63,149 nt of DNA from assembly GCA_026390695.1 (NCBI GenBank), contig JAPLFL010000039.1, positions 1 to 63,149 on the forward strand, in the 5' to 3' direction. The position numbers and the translations under genes are program-made. The notes below the pieces were generated by a model. It ran no database searches. It was not told the DNA's origin and saw only the letters and a list, made by a program, of their open reading frames with translations. Source of the stretch: Candidatus Kapaibacterium sp. (GTDB taxonomy: Bacteria > Bacteroidota > Ignavibacteria > Kapaibacteriales > UBA2268). Below are positions 17,158-26,287 of this stretch, piece by piece; within the stretch, counting starts at the first letter, position 1, and each line of letters begins with the position of its first letter.

Positions 17158-18054
17158 ATGAAATTAATTTACATATATATATTCTATCTAATAGCTGTAG
17201 CTCCCAATAATCACATATACGCACAAACAGGGACAATAGATACAGTATTTAGCTTTGTTCCTGGGAAAGGGCAAAATGCAGGACAGGACTCAGCTCATTA
17301 TCCAATGAATATATTTGGGCCACCAGATACATTAGCAGGATATTTAGTTCAATCATCCTCTCCTGATCAAGTTTTAAGCATTGGATTAGGAGGAGAAATT
17401 ATCGTTGGTTTCAAAGGTTTCTTTGTTGAAGATAAACCTGGAGATGATTTTACAATATTTGAAAATGCTTTTTTTAATCCGGTAACCAAAAAAATCTTTG
17501 CCGAGCCAGCAAAAGTAGCCGTCAGTCAGGATGGCATAAAATATTATGAATTTCCTTTCGATAGTTTAACATTAGTAGGGTGTGCTGGATTAACTCCTAC
17601 GATAGGTAATAAGAATCCTTTTGATCCGAATGAGAGCGGAGGAGATAAATTTGATTTAGCCAACTTAGGATTAAAGTACATTAAATTTATTAAAATTACT
17701 GATATATGTCAGATGGTGCTTAAGAATAAGAATCATCCTTACTATGACCCAATTATTAGTGGCTTTGATCTTGATGCAGTTGTTGGCTTACATTTAATTT
17801 CAAAAATCCCATTAGATGTAAACGATGGAATAGGTATAGATCTGGTCGATTTTTTAAGAGATGGTGATTGTATATCAATTTTTTCTCAGCACGATAATTT
17901 TAAAATATATTTATATAATTACATAGGCGAGTGCTTGTTAAGGCGCTCAGAATGCACTTATGAGAAAATATATCTTAATAATTATAATTACAATATATTT
18001 TTTATAAGAATAGAAACAGAAAATAATAATGAATTTATCAAAATATATAAATAA
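17158..18054 (+). CDS. Secreted beta-sandwich protein of the B12-uptake operon
   Basis: A 298-residue exported protein (signal peptide about 1-22, cut near IYAQ). The core (about 25-220) has LSIGLGGEIIVGFKG, PGDDFTIFENAF and AEPAKVAVSQDGIKYYEF. This is the pattern of a beta-sandwich family of 'cell surface' proteins often found beside BtuB/BtuG in Bacteroidota; some surface B12-binding proteins there (BtuH) belong to related loci. The C-terminal 70 residues (about 225-298: IDLVDFLRDGDCISIFSQ... FIRIETENNNEFIKIYK) look like a shortened T9SS-type sorting domain. The start lies 2 bases after btuB and its end overlaps the next gene by 26 bases, so it is an operon member. The binding role is inferred. 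Confidence 0.68.
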   Translation: MKLIYIYIFYLIAVAPNNHIYAQTGTIDTVFSFVPGKGQNAGQDSAHYPMNIFGPPDTLAGYLVQSSSPDQVLSIGLGGEIIVGFKGFFVEDKPGDDFTIFENAFFNPVTKKIFAEPAKVAVSQDGIKYYEFPFDSLTLVGCAGLTPTIGNKNPFDPNESGGDKFDLANLGLKYIKFIKITDICQMVLKNKNHPYYDPIISGFDLDAVVGLHLISKIPLDVNDGIGIDLVDFLRDGDCISIFSQHDNFKIYLYNYIGECLLRRSECTYEKIYLNNYNYNIFFIRIETENNNEFIKIYK

Positions 18055-19138
18055 CCTTCTGCTGTGGCTAATTATCAGCATCTGTTTCTGCTTTTTTTAT
18101 GGATGCGTAAAGGATCCATCACAATCAATAATTCCTAACAATATCTCTGAAAAGGTGCATGGTATCTATGTTTTGTGCGAAGGAACCATGGGGTATAATA
18201 ATTCGACTTTATCCAAATTAGATTTAGACACATTGCTTATTTATAATGATTATTTCTTCTTGCAGAATAGGGGAATAAAATTGGGTGATATCGCAAATGA
18301 TATAGAAATTATCGGTGATACGGCAATAGTAGCTGTTTCAGGGTCCAAAACTATTCTATCTTTTAATGTTAAAACCGGAAAAATAATCAAATATTTGAAT
18401 TTAACGGGGAACCGCTATCCCCGAAAAATATGCATCACAAGCGATTCTACGGCATATTTTACAGATTTGTATGCTAATTGCATTTGTAAAATTAACATTA
18501 AGGATTTAACGATAATACACGATAATATAACTGTAGGACCTGCTCCAGAAGGCATAACATTTTGTAATGGGTTTTTGTTTGTAGCAAATTCAGGCTATGG
18601 TGACTATTTTGCTAATAAACCGAAAGCTGGCACTATCAGCGTAATTGATGAAAAAATGAATATGGAAATTGCGAATTTACCCTGTGGGCCAGATGTTATC
18701 CAAGTGATTTCAGATAAAAAAAAGAATCTCATTTATGCCGCTTATTCGAACCTGCCATCAAAGCCTGACTCATTGGGAGGTTTAGTCATTTATGATGCTG
18801 TTTCATTTAAAGAAATTAAAAGATGGAGATGTAAAATATGGCAACTTACAGAAATTGCAAAACTTGGAGATTCCATTTTGTTCTTGAATGAAGAAGGATT
18901 GGGAGCCATTGATACAAAAAATAATTCTTCAACTCCTCAAATAATAATTAAAAATAATAAACCAAAAGAGCTGTGGTACACTGTTTCGGTAAATCCTAAT
19001 AATAATGATGTATGGATAGGGAACGCAAAAGATTTTCAGTCAAATGGGGAATTAATACAATTCAAATATGGCTTGTATTCATCAGCAACAGCTAATTACA
19101 AAGTTGGAGTAAATCCAGGTGCTATTATTTTTTATTGA
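18029..19138 (+). CDS. BtuG-like beta-propeller surface lipoprotein
   Basis: A 369-residue lipoprotein (lipobox FFYGC, Cys26). The mature part starts GIYVLCEGTMGYNNSTLSKLD and continues LGDIANDIEIIGDTAIVAVSGSKTILSFN, the opening blades of the DUF5074/YncE-like seven-bladed propeller to which Bacteroides BtuG belongs. FVANSGYGDYF followed by GTISVID (about 190-210) are further family marks. BtuG sits on the cell surface, binds cobalamin very tightly and passes it to BtuB. The gene ends the riboswitch-controlled operon and overlaps its predecessor by 26 bases. Function is well supported by family and context together. Confidence 0.82.
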   Translation: MNLSKYINNLLLWLIISICFCFFYGCVKDPSQSIIPNNISEKVHGIYVLCEGTMGYNNSTLSKLDLDTLLIYNDYFFLQNRGIKLGDIANDIEIIGDTAIVAVSGSKTILSFNVKTGKIIKYLNLTGNRYPRKICITSDSTAYFTDLYANCICKINIKDLTIIHDNITVGPAPEGITFCNGFLFVANSGYGDYFANKPKAGTISVIDEKMNMEIANLPCGPDVIQVISDKKKNLIYAAYSNLPSKPDSLGGLVIYDAVSFKEIKRWRCKIWQLTEIAKLGDSILFLNEEGLGAIDTKNNSSTPQIIIKNNKPKELWYTVSVNPNNNDVWIGNAKDFQSNGELIQFKYGLYSSATANYKVGVNPGAIIFY

Positions 19139-19166
19139 TTTTCTAATATATTAATATTTATCTTTG
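19135..19166 (+). promoter_or_regulatory. Bacteroidota-type promoter of recQ
   Basis: TTG (19135-19137), a 21-base spacer and TATCTTTG (19159-19166) match the consensus. The recQ ATG follows 33 bases later. The TTG overlaps the stop region of the preceding gene. Confidence 0.6.
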
Positions 19167-19199
19167 TAATTAAAAACTTGCAAAGTAGAGTCAAACACA

Positions 19200-21824
19200 A
19201 TGACCGAAAATTACCAGGAAAGGTTGCTGAACCTGTTAAATCAGCATTTTGGTTTCAATGAATTTCGTAACGGACAAGATGATGTAATTTATTCTATTCT
19301 TAATGGAAATAACACTCTGACAGTAATGCCGACTGGTGGTGGTAAGTCATTATGTTATCAACTCCCCGCTATAATATATGAAGGTTTGACTCTGGTTATA
19401 TCCCCACTAATTGCATTAATGAAGGATCAGGTTGATGCTCTTGTAAAAGTTGGCATTCCTGCTACCTTTATCAATAGCTCACTGAATTATTCGGAATCTG
19501 AATACAGAATTCGTAATATTATTGAAGGGAATTATAAAATTGCATATATAGCTCCTGAGAGGCTTGAGGTGCAGAGTTTTCTTGATAAATTGAGTATGAT
19601 GAATATTTCTTTTTTAGCTATAGATGAAGCTCATTGTATTTCAGAGTGGGGGCATGATTTCAGGCCATCATATTTGAAAATTCCAAAAATATTCAATCAT
19701 ATAAATAATGTACCCGTTGCAGCTTTCACAGCTACTGCAACACCCGAAGTGCAAAAAGATATTGTTAAAATATTAAATCTTGATAAGGTTGAAAAATTTA
19801 TTAGAGGTTTTGATCGTCCAAATCTAACATATATTACTGAGGAAGTGAAAGATAAAGCCATAAGACTGCGTCAATTGTGCAAAGAAGTTAAAAAAGGCTC
19901 TGTTATCGTATATTGCGGAACAAGAAAAAGAGTTGAAATGTATGCTGAGGACCTTCGTAATACAGGATTAGATATAGAAATTTATCATGCAGGCTTAGAT
20001 ATTTCAATAAGAAAAATTACTCAAGAGCGCTTTAAGAGTGGTGAAAAGAGGATTATTATAGCAACTAATGCGTTTGGAATGGGTATTGACAAACATGATG
20101 TCAGAAAAGTTATTCACGTCGATATTCCACAAACAATTGAATCATATTATCAGGAAGCAGGTCGAGCAGGGCGTGATGGAGAGGCAGCCGAGTGCATACT
20201 GCTATATCAAAAAGGTGATAGTAAATTACAGGAATATTTTATTGAAAATAATCATCCTGAAAGAAAGGATATTGAGGCTGTATATGATACTTTATATGAT
20301 ATTAATCAGATTAGTATTGGCCAGAGGTCGCATTCTCCGATTTATGTTGATAATTTGCAAATTGCAAATACTGCCGGAGTAACCTCAATCAAAGCATCTG
20401 CGGCTATTAGTTTACTTGAGAGAACAGGGATTATAAAAAAATATTCGGGTTATACTAATGCTCGTATTCAGATTACCGCTACCAGAGATCAATTACAAGA
20501 TTATTTCGAATCCACTTCTGAAAAAAATCGGCAAGTGCTCGAAGCCATTTTCCGCAGCATCGCATCAGAAGCCTTCTACAATGAATGTGACCTTGACATT
20601 AATTATCTATCAAACAAATATGATATTCCTTACGATGATATTAATGAAGCTCTTGAATCTATTCAAAACTCCAGATTAGTGGAATATGTTCCTTCCGGTG
20701 CCGCAGGTGGTATTGTTCTTATGAAAGACCGTCTTACGATTAAGAGTATTCCTGTTGATTATAAACAAATTGATGATAGACGGAAGCGTGCTTATAAAAA
20801 ACTTGGCCAAGTAATACATTATGCTGAAACTTCGCAATGCAAGCGGAATTACATACTCCATTACTTTTCAGAATCTGATATAACAGGTAATTGCGGAAAT
20901 TGCTCAGGCTGTAAATCACATAAAAATAGAATATCTGCTAAACCAGCACCCACACAGGAATTATTGCTAAAAATAATCGAAGTTGTTGCAACTTTAAATG
21001 AACGTTTTGGTAAAACACTTCTTATTGATTTTATAAAAGGAATATTAAGTCCTCGAATTTTAAGTTATCGATTAAATAAATTAAAATTATTCGGATGCGG
21101 AAAATCAGCCAGCAAAGCAGAAATAGATGAATTGATCGAAAATGCAGTATTTGATAAATTATTATCTAAATCAGATGTATATGCCACAATCGGGATCAGC
21201 AGTACAGCAAAAGCCTTACTTAAAGATGTTCCCGAAGAAATATTATTAGAATCAAAACGAAAACCTGATAAAGAGTTGCTTGCTAAATTAAAAAGTTTGA
21301 GATATGACATTGCAAGCCATAAACAAATATCAGAAAGAGCAATTGCAAGCGACATTGCATTAAGAAGTTTAGCCGCTGTGAAGCCTCTTAGTAAATCTGA
21401 TCTGCAAACAATTCCTGGTATAGGACAAGCTTTTGCTGAAAATTTTGGTAATCAGTTTTTAACTTTAATTAAGAATGAAACCAAAATTGATTCTCAGGAA
21501 AATAAGGAGATTGAGAATTTACCATTAGAAGTAATCAGGGCAGTAGAGCTTTTTCAGTCAGGGATGAATATTGATGAAATTTCAAATAAAATGAATGATT
21601 CTTCGGGTAATATTGCACGATACTTGCAAATGGCTGCTGAAAATGGAGCTATGCTGAATATAAGCCATCTTGCAAGTAAGGATATGACATCTCAAATAAA
21701 TGAAATTATTAGAAAGAATAAAACAATTTCGCTTCAGACAGTAAGAGCAAAAATTGGATCGGATATCGATTATGCAGCATTGAGAGTTGTTGTGGCTGTC
21801 TTAAGAACTAAAAATCGAGTTTAA
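19200..21824 (+). CDS. recQ: ATP-dependent DNA helicase RecQ
   Basis: 3'-5' DNA helicase acting in recombination and replication-fork repair. At 874 residues it is longer than E. coli RecQ because of an additional C-terminal helix-turn-helix region. Domains: DEAD-type helicase core with Walker A MPTGGGKS (Lys49) and DEAH box (142-145) followed by CISEWGHDFRP; second RecA domain with ATNAFGMGIDKHDVR and QEAGRAGRDG (about 290-330); zinc-binding motif with one Cys in SQCKRNY and three in GNCGNCSGCK (about 545-570); RQC winged helix (about 590-680); HRDC (about 690-770, ending TIPGIGQAF); then an HTH_40-like segment (about 790-874). It has its own promoter. Confidence 0.95.
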   Translation: MTENYQERLLNLLNQHFGFNEFRNGQDDVIYSILNGNNTLTVMPTGGGKSLCYQLPAIIYEGLTLVISPLIALMKDQVDALVKVGIPATFINSSLNYSESEYRIRNIIEGNYKIAYIAPERLEVQSFLDKLSMMNISFLAIDEAHCISEWGHDFRPSYLKIPKIFNHINNVPVAAFTATATPEVQKDIVKILNLDKVEKFIRGFDRPNLTYITEEVKDKAIRLRQLCKEVKKGSVIVYCGTRKRVEMYAEDLRNTGLDIEIYHAGLDISIRKITQERFKSGEKRIIIATNAFGMGIDKHDVRKVIHVDIPQTIESYYQEAGRAGRDGEAAECILLYQKGDSKLQEYFIENNHPERKDIEAVYDTLYDINQISIGQRSHSPIYVDNLQIANTAGVTSIKASAAISLLERTGIIKKYSGYTNARIQITATRDQLQDYFESTSEKNRQVLEAIFRSIASEAFYNECDLDINYLSNKYDIPYDDINEALESIQNSRLVEYVPSGAAGGIVLMKDRLTIKSIPVDYKQIDDRRKRAYKKLGQVIHYAETSQCKRNYILHYFSESDITGNCGNCSGCKSHKNRISAKPAPTQELLLKIIEVVATLNERFGKTLLIDFIKGILSPRILSYRLNKLKLFGCGKSASKAEIDELIENAVFDKLLSKSDVYATIGISSTAKALLKDVPEEILLESKRKPDKELLAKLKSLRYDIASHKQISERAIASDIALRSLAAVKPLSKSDLQTIPGIGQAFAENFGNQFLTLIKNETKIDSQENKEIENLPLEVIRAVELFQSGMNIDEISNKMNDSSGNIARYLQMAAENGAMLNISHLASKDMTSQINEIIRKNKTISLQTVRAKIGSDIDYAALRVVVAVLRTKNRV

Positions 21825-21983
21825 ATCCAATATTTTTATTGCCAATAAATTGCTTCTCAGGTACTTTTGTAAATTGAATCTTTAACTTATTTAGCAGATA
21901 AATAATAAAAACTTTGCTTCAGTTGCCGAATTTGGCATATTTTTTTCATACCTTTATTGACTATATTTGAAAAACGATTTGAT

Positions 21984-22259
21984 ATGAAATTATTTCATGA
22001 AATAATAAGGAAAAAAGCGAAGCCGAGAACCTACTTTGATGAGTTGGCTCAACTTGGATTATTAGATGAATATTTGAAGAAATTTCTAAAGGATGATTAT
22101 AAATCTGACGAAATATTCAAAGATGAAATATTTGAAACATTAATTCTTAATTCGCGTGAGGTAGTGCCGGAAATCGAAATTTTCTTTTTAGAACAATTAT
22201 GTAAAACATTAAGTTACTTTTTGGAATATACAAAGCAATGGAGGATTCAAGAGCCATAA
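21984..22259 (+). CDS. Small hypothetical helical protein
   Basis: A 91-residue protein if started at ATG 21984 (MKLFHEIIRKKAKPRTYF...); an in-frame TTG at 21957 would add nine residues but has no ribosome site. It is predicted all-helical, acidic and rich in Leu, Ile and Phe, with no signal peptide or recognisable domain. Its 3' end overlaps the next gene by 22 bases, so the two are co-translated and probably work together. I do not recognise the family. Confidence 0.55.
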   Translation: MKLFHEIIRKKAKPRTYFDELAQLGLLDEYLKKFLKDDYKSDEIFKDEIFETLILNSREVVPEIEIFFLEQLCKTLSYFLEYTKQWRIQEP

Positions 22260-23155
22260 GTCCTGAGATCAAGGGTTTGTTTAATAAAGTACGTGAACAA
22301 GCTCATGAATTCACTCAAGCATTCGAATTGTTAGCTCAGGAGAAGCGGAAATTCGAAATGCATACTCTGTTCTTCCTTGATTCAGCGCGATCATTGAGAA
22401 CTGAAGTTGAAACAGATATTGATATTCTTAAAAAAGATGTTCTTAATATTGTCCATGATATTGAACGCAAAACTGAAAAAACAATAAAAATTTATAGTGA
22501 TCTATCGACGATCATAAGTTTAAAGGATGAATTAATTAAACTTCATGATGTATTAAAAGTTACTAAAAATGAGATTTTGGCTTTTTCAGAGGAAATTAAA
22601 CTTCAGAATGAAATTGATTTTGAGACTGCAATTAGTGCATTTAAAACCAAATTTGACAAGGATATTGAAGATTTAGCATATAAAATTGAGATCAGATTAT
22701 CCATGAAGATTAAAAATTTTGAATCTGCAATTTTTGCTACGGAACAAAAGCTGATTGATTTGGAAGAGCGTCAATTGCGACAAAGCAGAGATTTTAATAA
22801 AGACCTTGAAACGGTACGTACTAACATAGCAAAGGTCAAGTATGATAAAAAAGATCCTATTGTAAATAGTGAAACTCCGCTTGCTAATAATTTTGATCTT
22901 GGTCAAATGCAGCATAGAATCAATAAAGTTGATGAATCATTCAGGGTTTTTGCTCAATCACTTAATAAATTTGAGCCTGAAAATTATCTTGAAAAATATA
23001 AAATTGAAAATGAATTCAAGAGTTTAAAGAAAAAACTTGTTGATTCCGAAGCAAATATTATAAAAGCTGCCTCAAAAATCCAATCTTCTTTTATTATTGC
23101 TGGTATTTCGATTGCTGTTGCAATTCTGGCTATCATTCTTGCTCTTACCAAGTGA
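22238..23155 (+). CDS. Tail-anchored coiled-coil membrane protein
   Basis: A 305-residue protein, almost entirely charged helix (about 10-275) with heptad-like spacing of Leu and Ile and many Lys/Glu pairs, so a long coiled coil is likely. It ends in a single membrane helix (about 283-303: SFIIAGISIAVAILAIILAL) with only a two-residue tail. There is no signal peptide, so the coiled coil should lie in the cytoplasm with the protein anchored by its C-terminus. No enzymatic motif is visible. Overlap with the preceding small gene by 22 bases suggests a functional pair. Confidence 0.62.
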   Translation: MEDSRAISPEIKGLFNKVREQAHEFTQAFELLAQEKRKFEMHTLFFLDSARSLRTEVETDIDILKKDVLNIVHDIERKTEKTIKIYSDLSTIISLKDELIKLHDVLKVTKNEILAFSEEIKLQNEIDFETAISAFKTKFDKDIEDLAYKIEIRLSMKIKNFESAIFATEQKLIDLEERQLRQSRDFNKDLETVRTNIAKVKYDKKDPIVNSETPLANNFDLGQMQHRINKVDESFRVFAQSLNKFEPENYLEKYKIENEFKSLKKKLVDSEANIIKAASKIQSSFIIAGISIAVAILAIILALTK

Positions 23156-23181
23156 GTTTGTAAAGTTTATAAAGTTTGTTG

Positions 23182-24972
23182 CTAAGAACCCTTCTTAATT
23201 AAGTAAAAGCTAATATATGATATTATTGAACAAACTAATAAATACATCAGCCACGGCGGAAATAGCGGAAAATATTTTCCTGATTGTGGCAGGGTAAACG
23301 AGACTTGATTACCATAACTTGTACCTATACTATTTGTTGCAAACGCTTTTACATAATATATTGATGCGCTATTTAATCCTGTAATTGGTACTGAGTATGA
23401 TCCCGCCCCTGTGCCACTCGAAAGAGTTAGCGAGCCGGGTGTAATATCAGGATTTGGGGATGCTCCGAACACAATTCCGCGATTTGTTACTAAAGAACCA
23501 CCGAAAAAAGTTACATTGCCTCCTCCGCTGGCTGTAGTGCTTGTGATATTAGTAACTACACTTGTAGTAACAGTTGGTAGGTAAGCACCTATTCTGCCAT
23601 CTGACAATACATTCTGAACAAAAACATCATAACGTCCACTTAAATTATTAAGAAAAGTAATAACGGCTCCACTGGATCCATCACTTACAATATTTATATT
23701 CGGTATATTAAGTGATCCGATTGATTCTGAATTAATTTGTTCCAAAGCTCCATTTGCTATTGTAACGCCATTCGCAATCCATTGAATAAGCCCTGAAGAA
23801 TTAATTTTTTGAGCATATATATCGGAGTTCCCGCTTCTGCTATCCTGCCAAGTTATAATTGCACCACCATTGCCATCTGTACATATTTCAGGGAATTCAC
23901 CACCACCAAGTCCAGAGCTTACTGTCAATCCTCCTGACCCCCATTGAGCCACTCCTGCTGAATTTAAAAGCTGTGCTTTTATACCACCATCAGTCCACGT
24001 TATAATTGCACCTCCATTTCCATCTGATAACATCCAAGTATCCGTTCGAGAAACCGGTTGTCCGACAAGAATACCGTTTAAAGTCCATTGTGCTACACCC
24101 GAAGCATTCACTCTTTGAGCATAAACATCTGTGGCCGGACAACATCGACCTGCTCTCTGGTCTCTCCATGTAATAAACGCACCACCGGATCCATCACTTA
24201 CTATATTTGAATATCCTGAATATCCTCCACCGGTGATATTACATATTGATATTCCGTTGGCAATCCACTGGCAAACTCCTGCAGAATTTATTCTTTGGGC
24301 ATAAATATCCATGCCAGTTCCGCTTCTACCATCATCCCAAACAATTATAGCTCCACCAAAATCATCTTTTATCAGATGAGGATTTGCTTGATGAAATGGC
24401 AGAACCGCTATACCAACTCCATCTGTTGTCCATTGACATACTCCAGTTGAATTTACTCTTTGAGCAAAAATATCATAATTACTGTTTCTTATATCAGTCC
24501 AGGCAATTATAACCCCATTAGAACCGTCCGTTTCAAGTTGGATATTTTGAGGACTAATTGAACTTGTTGCGACAGCAACACCAAATGCTCCCCATTGCTT
24601 AACACCGGAAGAGTTTATTCTTTGAGCATATACAAAATGTACTTGGTCTGCCCATGATAAAATAGCACCTCCATTACCGTCACTTATTATATTACTAACA
24701 TTTCCTCTTCCTGTACATACTAAAATTCCTCCGCTTGTCCACTGAGCAACTCCATTTGCATTAAATTTTTGTACATAAACATCTCCACCAGCATTACCGT
24801 CACCAAAACTAATAAAATATCCACCATTGCCATCACTAATTATTTTATCAAAATACAAATCAGTACCGTAAGCAGCAACAAAGGTATTAACAGCCGGATT
24901 AGTGCTCCACTGGCTAAAAATGGAATTAGAACAAAGTAAAACACCAAATAATATGGAAATTACTTTATTCAC
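23182..24972 (-). CDS. Exported repeat protein with C-terminal membrane anchor
   Basis: A 596-residue protein with a signal peptide (1-20, cut near IFSQ). It is followed by about nine degenerate 45-60-residue repeats of the form 'SDGNGGAIITWxDxRxGxxDIYAQRINSxGVxQW' (about 40-440), probably a beta-propeller or solenoid. Residues about 470-565 look like a fibronectin-type-like domain (TSTTASGGGNVTFFGG...RGIVFG...LNSASIYYVKAFATNSIGTSYGNQVSF). Instead of a T9SS sorting domain, the protein ends in FPLFPPWLMYLLVCSIISY..., one membrane helix and a KKGS tail, reminiscent of IPTL/PEP-CTERM-like sorting tags. Ligand unknown; cell-surface location inferred. Confidence 0.72.
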   Translation of the reverse strand: MNKVISILFGVLLCSNSIFSQWSTNPAVNTFVAAYGTDLYFDKIISDGNGGYFISFGDGNAGGDVYVQKFNANGVAQWTSGGILVCTGRGNVSNIISDGNGGAILSWADQVHFVYAQRINSSGVKQWGAFGVAVATSSISPQNIQLETDGSNGVIIAWTDIRNSNYDIFAQRVNSTGVCQWTTDGVGIAVLPFHQANPHLIKDDFGGAIIVWDDGRSGTGMDIYAQRINSAGVCQWIANGISICNITGGGYSGYSNIVSDGSGGAFITWRDQRAGRCCPATDVYAQRVNASGVAQWTLNGILVGQPVSRTDTWMLSDGNGGAIITWTDGGIKAQLLNSAGVAQWGSGGLTVSSGLGGGEFPEICTDGNGGAIITWQDSRSGNSDIYAQKINSSGLIQWIANGVTIANGALEQINSESIGSLNIPNINIVSDGSSGAVITFLNNLSGRYDVFVQNVLSDGRIGAYLPTVTTSVVTNITSTTASGGGNVTFFGGSLVTNRGIVFGASPNPDITPGSLTLSSGTGAGSYSVPITGLNSASIYYVKAFATNSIGTSYGNQVSFTLPQSGKYFPLFPPWLMYLLVCSIISYISFYLIKKGS

Positions 24973-25138
24973 TTTTTTGTTTTTTTATTTTATACATTCC
25001 TTCAGTTTCTTCAATCTAACCTATAATAATTTATTAATTTATATTATAAATCCAGATTCAATAAATATGCCATTATAGAATAGATTCTTAATTTACAATT
25101 AATACTGATGTGTTCTTTATTATAGAATAAATAATCTT

Positions 25139-25245
25139 GTTGAGGCTTCTCATTAGCATAGTTTCTGTCATTGATGCCAGTGCAGGAATCTCATGATGTG
25201 GCACCGGAAGGGGATTTCTGCATTTGAGCTTGTGTCAAAACCAAC
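25139..25245. repeat. Degenerate copy of the palindromic element
   Basis: Begins TTGAGGCTTCTCATTAGCATAG and keeps the order GTCATTGATGCCAGTGCAGGAATCTC ... GGGGATTTCTGCATTTGAG ... TGTCAAAAC, recognisably related to the intact element at 10751-10885 but with many substitutions. Confidence 0.45.
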
Positions 25246-25353
25246 AATATCCTTGGATTGTCATCCTGAGCGATGCGAAGGATCTCTCTTACAGCCACTT
25301 TCGGAAAGATCATTCACTTCGTTCCTAATAACATCTTTGGACAAACCCCCTAA

Positions 25354-25485
25354 GAAACTGTCTCAAAAGACTCATATTTAACAAAAATGTCATTCCTGCG
25401 TATGCAGGAATCTCCTTCCAGTGCCACTTTATGGGATTCCTGCATTCGCAGGAATGACAGAAATGAGGCTTTTGAGACGGCCTCA
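25354..25485. mobile_element. MITE-like palindromic element, second copy
   Basis: The interior (TCATATTTAACAAAAATGTC, then ATTCCTGCGTATGCAGGAAT, CTCCTTCCAGTG, and ATTCCTGCATTCGCAGGAAT) follows the intact copy at 10751-10885 almost base for base. The right end (GGCTTTTGAGACGGCCTCA) is well kept. The left end (ACTGTCTCAAAAG) has lost its outermost bases. Confidence 0.75.
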
Positions 25486-25845
25486 ACAAAAACTCAGGTT
25501 CTTATCCCCCTTTTTCAAAGGGGGTTAGGGGGGTTAAATTATCTTGTCATTTTCACCCCTTTAAATGAGTAGCGTTTATAATAGCCTCAGGATGATATTA
25601 CGCAAATTTCTCCGTTTTCATACAGTTTCATTCGCAGGAATTACAATTTTGGTTAATATTTTACTTTTAAGACAGCAGTTGAATTACAATTCTTTGTACC
25701 AAATAAAATAATTGAAGTAATTAACGTCTTTAATCTTTTTTAAGGTTGTAGTTTAATTATATACTCTTAATTATGTAATGACATAAATAAAAATTAACCA
25801 ATAACTATATAAACTTTCAACTTTGAACTCAAGAATTGAAATTGA

Positions 25846-26265
25846 ATGCTGAAATCAATTAACCATATCGGGATTGCAGTTAAAAACGCTGAAGAAAGCC
25901 TGAAAACATTTTTGGATATTTTCCAGTTTAGCCAATATCATAGAGAAATTGTGGAATCCCAAAAAGTTGAAGTCATTTCCTTTAAAGTTGGTGATGTACT
26001 TATTGAGCTTACCGCACCGACGGACGAAAGCTCAACTATAGCTAAATTTATCGAAAAAAGAGGCGAAGGGATTCATCACATTGCATTTGAGACCGGATCA
26101 ATTAATAACGAATTAGAAAGACTTAGTGCTTTGGGGTTAAATTTGATTAATCCTGTGGCTGTTCCCGGAGCCCATGAAATGCTGATTTCTTTTCTGCATC
26201 CTAAATCCACTAATGGTGTATTAATGGAAATATGCCAGAAGAATCATGAATTTCAGGAAGAATAA
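25846..26265 (+). CDS. mce: Methylmalonyl-CoA epimerase
   Basis: A 139-residue protein of the vicinal-oxygen-chelate fold that converts (2S)- to (2R)-methylmalonyl-CoA, linking propionyl-CoA carboxylase with B12-dependent methylmalonyl-CoA mutase. Metal-site motifs of the family are visible: INHIGIAVKNAEES (His7), VGDVLIELTAP (Glu), EGIHHIAFET (His) and GVLMEICQ (Glu), each in the expected order and spacing. Length is typical. The mutase is not in the window, but the B12-uptake operon 6.7 kb upstream fits the need for cobalamin. It converges with sppA, with a hairpin between. Confidence 0.92.
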   Translation: MLKSINHIGIAVKNAEESLKTFLDIFQFSQYHREIVESQKVEVISFKVGDVLIELTAPTDESSTIAKFIEKRGEGIHHIAFETGSINNELERLSALGLNLINPVAVPGAHEMLISFLHPKSTNGVLMEICQKNHEFQEE

Positions 26266-26287
26266 ATTGAAATAATGTACATTTAAA

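Larger units (their letters stand above)
24973..25845. other. 873-bp repeat-dense spacer without a convincing gene
   Basis: No supported gene. In order: AT-rich DNA (24973-25135); a degenerate copy of the palindromic element (about 25139-25245); a 'TCATCCTGAGCGATGCGAAGGATCT' type dispersed repeat (about 25260-25284); a nearly intact palindromic element (25354-25485); the hairpin repeat CCCCCTTTTTCAAAGGGGG with a GTTAGGGGGG tail (about 25506-25533); then AT-rich DNA up to the epimerase gene. Two short open frames here (62 and 61 codons) run through the repeats and are not believed. Confidence 0.7.

Noticed and set aside
23182-24972. Regularly spaced DNA repeats resembling an array
   Set aside because: The periodicity of about 140-180 bases comes from protein repeats in the reading frame; the DNA units are divergent and there are no short identical repeats with unique spacers, so it is not CRISPR.
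25387-25572. A 61-codon open frame beginning MSFLRMQESPSSATLW
   Set aside because: It is translation across the palindromic element; similar peptides appear in many genomes from such repeats and it has no ribosome site.
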